DNA of 9,634 nt from an uncultured Prevotella sp. (GTDB lineage Bacteria; Bacteroidota; Bacteroidia; Bacteroidales; Bacteroidaceae), in contig CALJCU010000338.1 in assembly GCA_938023885.1 (NCBI GenBank), positions 1-9,634 of the forward strand. Direction: 5' to 3'. Positions 1 to 5,958 of this stretch are shown one piece after another. Below the pieces are notes generated by a model. The model had not been told where the DNA came from and did no database searches. It saw nothing but the letters and a program-made list of their open reading frames with translations. A program made the position numbers and the translations under genes. Within the stretch, counting starts at the first letter, position 1, and every line of letters starts with the position of its first letter.

Positions 1-51
1 ACGGACGGCGGAAGACCGTGGGATAACGACAGAAAATGGGTAGAACAATAA
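1..51 (+). CDS. 3' end of an unidentified gene (partial)
   Basis: Frame 1 is open from the window edge to a TAA at 49-51, giving 16 residues that end in DNDRKWVEQ. The other two forward frames hit a stop at 22-24 or 40-42. The fragment is too short to assign to a family, and being open for 16 codons is weak evidence of coding. It fits a gene on the plus strand ending just before the promoter at 133-163. It could also be chance; the sequence to the left would settle it. Confidence 0.35.
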   Translation, partial: TDGGRPWDNDRKWVEQ

Positions 52-132
52 AAAGAACTTGCAGATAAACCAGGCAGGAGGTAAGTACTAATCATAGGCA
101 TTTGCTTCCTACCTAATTTAAAACTATTTCTC

Positions 133-163
133 TTGCACGTATGAAATGTTCTTCGTAACTTTG
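133..163 (+). promoter_or_regulatory. Bacteroidota-type promoter (-33 TTG, -7 TAACTTTG)
   Basis: TAACTTTG at 156-163 matches the Bacteroidota -7 consensus TAnnTTTG exactly. TTG at 133-135 sits 20 bases upstream, the usual spacing for the -33 element. Transcription would begin near 168-170, about 16 bases before the ATG at 185. It would drive the mini-ORF and the HAD phosphatase. Confidence 0.65.
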
Positions 164-172
164 CATCCTTAT

Positions 173-178
173 AAAGGA
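173..178 (+). promoter_or_regulatory. Ribosome binding site of the 185-292 mini-ORF
   Basis: AAAGGA lies six bases before the ATG at 185. Strong Shine-Dalgarno matches are uncommon in Bacteroidota, so this one supports real translation from 185 rather than only from the HAD start at 289. Confidence 0.5.
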
Positions 179-184
179 CAATAT

Positions 185-292
185 ATGCGAAAGTCACACT
201 TATGCCTCTTTCTTGTTCTGCTGTCGTTGTCTGTCCAAGCACAGATACCCAGTTACGACCCGAACTTCAGCTGCTCGCAGAAGGACTTATGA
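185..292 (+). CDS. 35-residue secreted-type peptide or truncated gene remnant
   Basis: This short ORF has its own promoter (133-163) and ribosome binding site (173-178). Its product starts MRK, continues with a hydrophobic run LCLFLVLLSLSVQAQ, and ends in about 15 polar residues (IPSYDPNFSCSQKDL). That is a textbook Sec signal peptide with probable cleavage after AQA/Q-like residues near position 20, followed by a stub too short to fold. The stop TGA at 290-292 overlaps the ATG of the HAD gene in an ATGA arrangement, which suggests translational coupling. Either it is a functional secreted peptide or leader ORF, or it is the 5' end of an exported-protein gene cut off by a deletion that joined its promoter to the HAD gene. 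I do not recognise the mature stub, and the choice between these is open. Confidence 0.5.
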   Translation: MRKSHLCLFLVLLSLSVQAQIPSYDPNFSCSQKDL

Positions 293-1071
293 TTAAGGCA
301 TTATTTTTTGATATTGACGGCACACTCGTCAGCTTCAAGACACACAAGATACCCCAGTCGGCAGTGGATGCACTGACCGAGGCGAAGGCACACGGCATGA
401 AGATTTACATCTCCACGGGTCGTCCGCTACCATTTATCAACAACTTGGGACAGATAAAGCATCTTATCGACGGCTATATCACGACGACAGGTGCCTTGTG
501 CATCGTTGGCAAAGAGCGGTTCAACTGCCATGAGATTGACAAGGCATCCGTGAAGAAAATCATTGAAACGGCAACGAGATGGCACAAGTCAGCTGTCGTC
601 GTGGGTACCGAGCATATCGCTGTCGTCAACGACTCGGAAGCACTAACGGAGCAGTTTCGCAGGGGGCTGAACCTCGATTTTGATTTCTCTCCCTTAGCCG
701 ATGTCCTGAGGGAACCCATCCTCCAGGTGAGCCCGTTCTTTGATGATCAGCAAGAGCGGGAAGTGATGTGCGGGTTGCCTACATGTGTCAGCTCCCGCTG
801 GCATCCAGCTTTTACCGACATCACAAACATTGCGGCCGACAAGGGCAAGGCACTCCTCGTCATGGCTGCGCATGATCATCTGCGCATTGACGAGACCATG
901 GCGTTCGGCGACGGAGGCAACGATATTCCTATCATCCGGCAGGCAGGCGTCGGTGTGGCCATGGGCAACGCGCGCCCAGAAGTGAAGGCCGCGGCCGATT
1001 ACATTACTACGAGTGTCGACGATGATGGCGTGAGAAACGCTCTGCTGCACTTCAGGGTCATCAGTCTATGA
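289..1071 (+). CDS. Cof-type HAD-IIB family hydrolase (sugar-phosphate or phosphoryl phosphatase)
   Basis: This is a 260-residue cytosolic Mg2+-dependent phosphatase of the haloacid dehalogenase superfamily. All four HAD motifs are visible: DIDGT at residues 8-12 (nucleophile D8, acid/base D10), the motif II region STGRP at 42-46, the motif III lysine in ADKGKA (K185 or K187), and GDGGND at 207-212. VAMGNA at 223-228 follows, as is usual in the Cof branch. The roughly 100 residues between motifs II and III are the right size for a type IIB cap. The frame is open from 202, but the start at 289 is chosen because the family begins a few residues before DxDGT and AAGGA lies just upstream. Members dephosphorylate sugar phosphates, FMN or similar small molecules; the substrate cannot be read from sequence. 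It overlaps the mini-ORF by four bases. Confidence 0.9.
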   Translation: MIKALFFDIDGTLVSFKTHKIPQSAVDALTEAKAHGMKIYISTGRPLPFINNLGQIKHLIDGYITTTGALCIVGKERFNCHEIDKASVKKIIETATRWHKSAVVVGTEHIAVVNDSEALTEQFRRGLNLDFDFSPLADVLREPILQVSPFFDDQQEREVMCGLPTCVSSRWHPAFTDITNIAADKGKALLVMAAHDHLRIDETMAFGDGGNDIPIIRQAGVGVAMGNARPEVKAAADYITTSVDDDGVRNALLHFRVISL

Positions 1072-1157
1072 TGATACGGGGGGAGATAATAGAGAACAGG
1101 CAGGGTGAACTCAAGCAAAAAAATGCTGAATATGGCATCTTATAAAATTAAAATCAC

Positions 1158-1165
1158 TAATTTTG
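1158..1165 (+). promoter_or_regulatory. -7 promoter element for the YitT-family gene
   Basis: TAATTTTG matches the Bacteroidota -7 consensus and lies 28 bases before the ATG at 1194. No good TTTG box is present about 20 bases upstream, so the -33 half is weak. It indicates that the YitT-family gene can be transcribed separately from the HAD gene 122 bases upstream. Confidence 0.5.
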
Positions 1166-1193
1166 CCGTACTAATTCTATAGAGAAACGACAA

Positions 1194-2117
1194 ATGAAAA
1201 TCAGCAGGAAATTAACCACTGAATTGCGTGACTACCTTATGATCACCATTGCGATGGTTTGCTATTGTATCGGTTGGACGGTATTTCTCTTGCCCAACAA
1301 TATTACCACAGGCGGGGTACCGGGTGTGTCCTCAGTCATTTACTGGGGCTTCGGCATTCCCGTACAGACGACTTATTTTGTCATCAACGCCATTCTGCTG
1401 CTCATTGCCTTGAAGATTCTTGGGTGGAGGTTCTGTGTGAAGACTATCTATGCGGTGCTTGTCCTCACGGGTCTGACGACATTCGCGCGCAGCAATGCCG
1501 GGGGGTTGCGCCTGCTGGCTGACCAGCCGTTTATGGCAAGCATCATCGGTGCCATCTTCTGCGGCAGTGGCGTAGGCATGGGTCTGGCGTTCAACGGGTC
1601 GACGGGGGGTACCGATATCATTGCCGCCATCGTGCACAAATACCGTGACATATCCCTCGGACGTGTCATCATGATGTGTGATATCGTCATCATTTCTTCG
1701 TCTTATCTCGTTTTTCATAACTTCGAGCAAGTCATCTACGGTTATGTAGTGCTGCTCATCACCGCCTATTGTATAGACCAGGTAGTGAACGTCTTGCACC
1801 GCAGCGTACAGTTCTTCATTATCTCCGACAAATATCAGGAGATAGCCTCGCGTATCGCTGTCTTCCCGCATCGTGGCGCTACAGTCATTGAGGCGTACGG
1901 CTTCTACACCGGCCACGAGGTGAAAATGCTGTTCATCATGGCCAAGCGGCGCGAGAGCACCACCATCTTCCGTATCATCAACGAGATAGATCCCAAGGCT
2001 TTCGTCACGGAGACAAACGTTATCGGGGTCTATGGCGAAGGTTTTGACAAGTTTAAAGTAAAGATGCCCAGGAAGCATGAACGTCCTATACCGGCTGAGA
2101 AACTGGCGGAGCTATGA
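1194..2117 (+). CDS. YitT family membrane protein (DUF161/DUF2179)
   Basis: This is a 307-residue inner-membrane protein of the YitT family. The N-terminal two thirds has about six hydrophobic segments (roughly 14-34, 43-55, 60-77, 84-97, 115-133 and 158-198). It includes the family hallmarks LPNNITTGGVPG (33-44) and GSTGGTDI (135-142). The last 100 residues form a soluble DUF2179 domain with HRGATVIEAYGFYTG (226-240), followed by a predicted alpha/beta stretch ending at residue 285. The family is widespread; its transport or regulatory role is not established, so no substrate is proposed. It has its own -7 element at 1158-1165 and converges on nosY, with only 32 bases between the two stops. 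Nothing ties it functionally to the nos genes. Confidence 0.9.
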   Translation: MKISRKLTTELRDYLMITIAMVCYCIGWTVFLLPNNITTGGVPGVSSVIYWGFGIPVQTTYFVINAILLLIALKILGWRFCVKTIYAVLVLTGLTTFARSNAGGLRLLADQPFMASIIGAIFCGSGVGMGLAFNGSTGGTDIIAAIVHKYRDISLGRVIMMCDIVIISSSYLVFHNFEQVIYGYVVLLITAYCIDQVVNVLHRSVQFFIISDKYQEIASRIAVFPHRGATVIEAYGFYTGHEVKMLFIMAKRRESTTIFRIINEIDPKAFVTETNVIGVYGEGFDKFKVKMPRKHERPIPAEKLAEL

Positions 2118-2149
2118 TCAGACTAAATAAAAATGATGGTTGCTTCATA

Positions 2150-2917
2150 CTACAGGTCCTTCCTGCTGAATAGCCTTTGCGAGCAGGCATAGGGTAGGAT
2201 GATCCAGGCCAGTAAGAGAGCAGACGATACGACCATACCCCATGTGTCGCCTAAGAAATCCTTGAACAGCGCACCGCTGTAACCCATCATCGCCGCTACA
2301 TCCATCTTCAAAACAACCTGGAAGCGTGCAAGGTCGAGCGGATTGAGCATCAGCAAGCCCATCAGGGGCTGTTCGATGGGATAATCGCTGAACATAAAGA
2401 CCAGAAAGAGAAGAACAGCATCGTAGATCATGGTGAAGAGCAGCCAGAGAAGCAGACTGGCGCCGATGCCGCGGGTCTTCTCGCTTGTGAGCATGGCGAT
2501 CAGGAAAGCCAGCGAGGTGAAAATAAGTGTCACCGCGCACCCCATGAGCAGCTGCACTGCCGATGTGACAACGTCTCCGTAGAGGATGATGGGGATGCCG
2601 GCACCCAAGAGAAAGGCGGACAGCAGGCTGACACTGCAGCCTACATACAGGCTCTGCCACACATCGCGGCGACGGAGCGGCTGGCAGAGCAGCATGGTGA
2701 GGAAGTCGCGGCTGTCGTAGAGATAGATGACCGTGTAGACCATCGACATGAGCGGAGCGATGAACAGCACCACATTGAGAATGGTGAGGGCGCCTTTGGT
2801 CTCGTTGTCCTGAAGCATCATGCTCGTCCACGATATGAGTGCGAGCAGGACAAAATAGGCAATGACAACCTTGTTTTTCAAGTTGTCGAGAAGGATTATC
2901 TTTGTTATTTTCCCCAT
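2150..2917 (-). CDS. nosY: NosY, ABC transporter permease for nitrous oxide reductase maturation
   Basis: This is a 255-residue polytopic protein with about six hydrophobic segments (near 17-35, 44-66, 92-113, 120-143, 151-175 and 228-244). It is the expected size for the membrane subunit of the NosFY ABC transporter. Two blocks are typical of this permease group: DSRDFLTMLLCQPLRRRDVW (68-87) on a cytoplasmic loop and LNPLDLARF (191-199) before the last segments. In the known pathway NosFY works with NosD to deliver sulfur and/or copper for CuZ assembly of NosZ in the periplasm. The gene is the last of the operon and its start overlaps the end of nosF by 13 bases, which suggests coupled translation. 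On the minus strand an ATTTTTATTT run follows the stop, but I see no strong hairpin for a terminator. Confidence 0.9.
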   Translation of the reverse strand: MGKITKIILLDNLKNKVVIAYFVLLALISWTSMMLQDNETKGALTILNVVLFIAPLMSMVYTVIYLYDSRDFLTMLLCQPLRRRDVWQSLYVGCSVSLLSAFLLGAGIPIILYGDVVTSAVQLLMGCAVTLIFTSLAFLIAMLTSEKTRGIGASLLLWLLFTMIYDAVLLFLVFMFSDYPIEQPLMGLLMLNPLDLARFQVVLKMDVAAMMGYSGALFKDFLGDTWGMVVSSALLLAWIILPYACSQRLFSRKDL

Positions 2918-3609
2918 TTGTTCAGTAATTCAATGACGGCATCGTGTGTGTTTGTCTTGCCTGTGTCATGGAGTAGTTCATGTACAGGCTTGTAAAACAG
3001 TATTTTCCCCTCATCCATAAATATAATATGTGTAGCCAAGCCGTTGAGTTCACTGAGGATATGGCTGGTGATGAACACTAACTTGCCACTCTCCTTGCGT
3101 ATCTTCTCCTTGAGAATGTTGGCGGAGAGCGGGTCGAGTGAGGCTGTCGGCTCGTCGAGGATCAGGATGTCAGGGTTGAACAGGAAGGCCAGGGCGGCGT
3201 TCACTTTCTGCCTCATGCCTCCGGAGAGGGCGCCGGTGCGCTTGCCGGCAAACTGTTCAATACTGTAGGCATTGTATAGGTCTTTGTCCAGCTCACCGTG
3301 GTATCCGCGCACGTCGATCAGCGTTTTGAAGACATCGCGCACGCTCATGTTCTCAGGGAAGTTGCTGTTTTGTTGCATGAAGCCCATCACAGCACGCGAT
3401 TCGGGGCAGCGGGCTGCATTCTTGCCATTGACCAGCACTTCACCGCTCTGCGGCGTGACGAGGCCAAGGATGCTTTTCATCAGTGTAGTCTTGCCACAGC
3501 CGTTCGGCCCGACGAAGGCAACACACTGACCTTGGTCAAGCCGGAGGTTGATGTCTTTCAGCACATGCTGGCGACCGTAGTATTTGTTGAGATGATTGAT
3601 TTCTATCAT
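2905..3609 (-). CDS. nosF: NosF, ABC transporter ATP-binding protein
   Basis: This is a 234-residue cytoplasmic ATPase with a complete ABC fold: Walker A GPNGCGKT (34-41), Q-loop around Q79-Q80, signature LSGGM (128-132), Walker B ILILDEP (148-154), D-loop SLD (157-159) and switch histidine H183. The length is short for ABC ATPases in general, but the residues after the switch are sufficient for a complete nucleotide-binding domain. It pairs with NosY to power NosD-dependent maturation of the NosZ CuZ centre. The family alone would only give a generic ABC ATPase; the call to NosF rests on position between nosD and nosY. It starts 26 bases after nosD and overlaps nosY by 13 bases. Confidence 0.93.
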   Translation of the reverse strand: MIEINHLNKYYGRQHVLKDINLRLDQGQCVAFVGPNGCGKTTLMKSILGLVTPQSGEVLVNGKNAARCPESRAVMGFMQQNSNFPENMSVRDVFKTLIDVRGYHGELDKDLYNAYSIEQFAGKRTGALSGGMRQKVNAALAFLFNPDILILDEPTASLDPLSANILKEKIRKESGKLVFITSHILSELNGLATHIIFMDEGKILFYKPVHELLHDTGKTNTHDAVIELLNKWGK

Positions 3610-3635
3610 GGTGTTGTTTTCGTTGCGCCTGTGAG

Positions 3636-4910
3636 TCAGACCGCCCAGCGCCGCATGCTGGGCGTGTGGTCCTGATAAGTGTCAGGCGTCACAGTAGGGA
3701 TGATTTTCTCGGTCTGCTCCAACAGGTTCATCAGGAAGCTGCGGAAGAAGAGCAGGACATCGCTGTTCTGCTCCGCCAAAGAAGAGAAGAGGCTCAGTGG
3801 GCGGTAAGGCACGTCGCCCTTACCGTCGTGGTTGAGGTCGTAGCCGTCGTACTTGTCCCAGTAGTTGTTTTCCACGATGTTGCCATTGTAGCTCTTGTTG
3901 GTTGTCATGTCAAACGTGTTGCCGATAAAATTGTTGCGCACAATAGTGTCGTTGCTGCTTCCCGATACCAGTCGGATGCCCCAGCCGCAGTCGCGCACCT
4001 CATTACGCTTGACGAGCAGGTCCTGTCCTCCGTCGATCATCAGGCCGACGGTGTTGCGCCTGAACACGTTGCCCTGGATGCGGGCATATTGCAGCTCCTT
4101 GATGAGCAGCCCGTAGCTGCTGGTGCCTTGGTTGTCCTCAAAGACATTGTTGAGCATGGTGACGTTGTGGGTGTACATCACTGCCACCCCGGCCCTATTG
4201 CGGCGAAAAGTATTGCGCATGTATGTATTGTAATGTGAGAACATGAAGTGAAGCCCATATCGCTCGCAATCACTGATGGTATTGCGTGCGATGAAGGAAT
4301 GCTCACAAAATTCCAGATAGATGCCGTCGCGGTGGTGCCCAACGGTATTGTCGGTGATGCGCAGCCCGGATCCTTTCCAGCAGTGAATGCCACTGCCCAT
4401 GATAGGGTTCTGGGTGATGTTGCTCTCCACATGGTTGTGCTCCACGGTGCAGTGTGACGTGGATTGTAACATGATGGAGAACATATTGTCTTTCAATAGG
4501 TTGTGTGTGATGGAGACATTGCTTACATTCTCCGCAAAGATGCCGGCATAGTCTAAACGCGACGAGCGGTTGCTATGCGTTATCTTCAGTCCGGAGACGC
4601 TGACGTCACTGGCCCGCACCTCCACGACATGGCCTTTGTAGCAGCCGTCTATTACCGGCCAATTGATGCCCTGAAGCGTCAACGGTTTGCGGATGACGAG
4701 ACGCTCACGATAAGTCGCTCCGCCGACAACCCTGATGGTGTCGTGCGGCCTCGCGAGTTTGAGCGCCGCATTGATGGTCGTGAACGGCAATCTCTTCCCT
4801 ACTTTGAGCACGCGCGCGCTGCTCTGGGCGGGGAAGAGAAGGATCAGCAGAAAGAAACTCAATGAGATAAGAGGTGGAATTCTTAATGAGATATTTTGAG
4901 TCTTTCCCAT
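3636..4910 (-). CDS. nosD: NosD, periplasmic beta-helix maturation protein of nitrous oxide reductase
   Basis: This is a 424-residue exported protein. The N-terminus (residues 1-32) is a Sec signal peptide with hydrophobic core PLISLSFFLLILLF and probable cleavage after AQSSA. The body is a right-handed parallel beta-helix of the NosD/carbohydrate-binding and sugar-hydrolysis type, with many NxF/NxV-type turns of about 22 residues. Diagnostic blocks are YGLHFMFSHYNTYMRNTFRRN, followed by VAVMYT, and near the C-terminus NFIGNTFDMTTN, NNYWDKYDGYDLN and GDVPYRP. In the known pathway NosD binds NosFY on the periplasmic side and is needed to build CuZ. The start at 4910 lies inside nosL (28-base overlap), consistent with coupled translation. 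It ends 26 bases before nosF. Confidence 0.94.
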   Translation of the reverse strand: MGKTQNISLRIPPLISLSFFLLILLFPAQSSARVLKVGKRLPFTTINAALKLARPHDTIRVVGGATYRERLVIRKPLTLQGINWPVIDGCYKGHVVEVRASDVSVSGLKITHSNRSSRLDYAGIFAENVSNVSITHNLLKDNMFSIMLQSTSHCTVEHNHVESNITQNPIMGSGIHCWKGSGLRITDNTVGHHRDGIYLEFCEHSFIARNTISDCERYGLHFMFSHYNTYMRNTFRRNRAGVAVMYTHNVTMLNNVFEDNQGTSSYGLLIKELQYARIQGNVFRRNTVGLMIDGGQDLLVKRNEVRDCGWGIRLVSGSSNDTIVRNNFIGNTFDMTTNKSYNGNIVENNYWDKYDGYDLNHDGKGDVPYRPLSLFSSLAEQNSDVLLFFRSFLMNLLEQTEKIIPTVTPDTYQDHTPSMRRWAV

Positions 4911-5326
4911 GAATCTAAGAGAATGGCATTGTTATCCTTTGCGAATTTCACGGCGTGGGTATGGTTTTTAAACGCTGCCACACCGCCGTTCATAGGCGTC
5001 TGGAACTCGCCCAGCACCAGTGATGCCCTCCGGATGTCTATCAGCGAGTCGGGCTGGTCGTAGTCAGCCACATAGATCTTGGCAACCGTCGAGTCTCCAA
5101 TCTGGTTGTCGTGCAAATAGTGGAAGAGACAAGTGGCGTCATCGAACTTGAAGCACTTCCCCTTGTCGGTGATGAACTCGCAGGAGAATTGCTTCTTTTC
5201 GATACTCATCCCGCATTTGTCGCAGTTGTCTTTACCGGCTTGGATAGCCTGCGGCTTGTCGTTGACCGAACAAGCTGCAAGCATCATTACTGACAGGACG
5301 ATACTGCAGAGAATCGTCTTCTTCAT
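4883..5326 (-). CDS. nosL: NosL, copper-binding lipoprotein chaperone
   Basis: This is a 147-residue predicted lipoprotein. A short signal peptide ends in the lipobox LAAC (lipidated C19). The mature part holds the NosL signature CDKCGM (35-40), then a core containing FKFDDATCLFHYL and the PMNGGVAAF block (111-119), with M112 a possible copper ligand. NosL proteins bind Cu(I) and supply copper to NosZ. The residues after C19 are SVNDK, without the acidic export signal that sends some Bacteroidota lipoproteins to the cell surface, so a periplasm-facing location is likely. The start ATG follows the stop of the preceding gene directly (TGAATG), and the 3' end overlaps nosD by 28 bases. Both points argue for one polycistronic message. 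Confidence 0.94.
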   Translation of the reverse strand: MKKTILCSIVLSVMMLAACSVNDKPQAIQAGKDNCDKCGMSIEKKQFSCEFITDKGKCFKFDDATCLFHYLHDNQIGDSTVAKIYVADYDQPDSLIDIRRASLVLGEFQTPMNGGVAAFKNHTHAVKFAKDNNAILLDSWERLKISH

Positions 5327-5950
5327 TCAGACTCCCTTCTTTTTACTGCCCAGGATGCCAATCTCCTTGAACACTACGAAGGCGACAAGCAGACCGGCGA
5401 CAAAAAGCAGATAGCCGCCCACGTCGGGTTGTGACATCACGGTCATGTTCAACAACTGCTTCACGCCGATGATCGGTGGCTGATAGGCCATGCCCGGCAC
5501 CCTGATGGGAGCTGTCGGGTCCAGGTTGTGGCCGTAGACATAAGTCCAGTGATAGAAGTCGATAAAGCCCAACACGCCGAAGATGCCGAACGCGATCAGC
5601 GCACTGATGGACAAGCCTTTCTTTCGGATGACGGCAGCTACAATGAAGAATACCGCAAAGGCGATGAGGACAATGGGCAGTGCGGAGAACTCCCAGAAGT
5701 CACCCGGATGGATCTGCGCCATGCCGACATAGTGGTTCAGCTCGTTGATCTTCTCTAAGTCGATGCCGTCGTCGCCGCCGTTAACACCCTTGAGACCTCC
5801 GATGAACATCGACATGCCCTCCGGATACTGCGGTGCCGCGATATCGATGCGCCACAGTGAGGTGAATGCAGCGACACCCGTCAGGATGGCTGCCACGATG
5901 AGCAGGACCGCACTCATCCTGCTTATTTTTCCTTTAAAATTCAGTTTCAT
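5327..5950 (-). CDS. NosB-like four-helix membrane protein of the nos operon
   Basis: This is a 207-residue inner-membrane protein with four hydrophobic segments (about 12-34, 89-109, 115-133 and 176-196). Two likely periplasmic stretches are rich in conserved-looking aromatic, His and Met residues: WRIDIAAPQYPEGMSMFIGG (33-52) with NHYVGM (72-77), and FYHWTYVYGHNLDP (132-145) before helix 4. It begins eight bases after nosZ and its stop abuts the nosL start. Clade II nos clusters commonly carry a small membrane protein gene, nosB, right after nosZ; position, size and topology fit. I withhold the symbol because I cannot align it with a characterised NosB. The role is unknown. Plausible inferences are electron delivery to NosZ, or copper handling through the exposed His/Met residues. 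There is no haem-binding CxxCH and no Cys pair. Confidence 0.8.
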   Translation of the reverse strand: MKLNFKGKISRMSAVLLIVAAILTGVAAFTSLWRIDIAAPQYPEGMSMFIGGLKGVNGGDDGIDLEKINELNHYVGMAQIHPGDFWEFSALPIVLIAFAVFFIVAAVIRKKGLSISALIAFGIFGVLGFIDFYHWTYVYGHNLDPTAPIRVPGMAYQPPIIGVKQLLNMTVMSQPDVGGYLLFVAGLLVAFVVFKEIGILGSKKKGV

Positions 5951-5958
5951 GATGGTTG

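Noticed and set aside
74..113. Possible terminator hairpin after the partial gene at 1-51
   Set aside because: Only five contiguous pairs (AGGTA/TACCT) with a large loop and no T-run. Too weak to call.
202..288. In-frame N-terminal extension of the HAD phosphatase from an ATG at 202
   Set aside because: The extra 29 residues do not look like part of the family, which starts just before DxDGT. The same bases encode the signal peptide of the 185-292 ORF in another frame.
1123..1138. Possible terminator after the HAD gene
   Set aside because: ATGC/GCAT gives a four-base stem with an eight-base loop and no following T-tract.
1332..2078. A 248-codon open frame antisense to the YitT-family gene
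   Set aside because: The product is rich in Asp, His and Arg without any domain, and the sense strand encodes a clear YitT protein. It is a frame shadow.
2145..2831. A 228-codon minus-strand frame overlapping nosY
   Set aside because: It is nosY read in another frame. The nosY frame has the expected membrane segments and the operon overlap with nosF.
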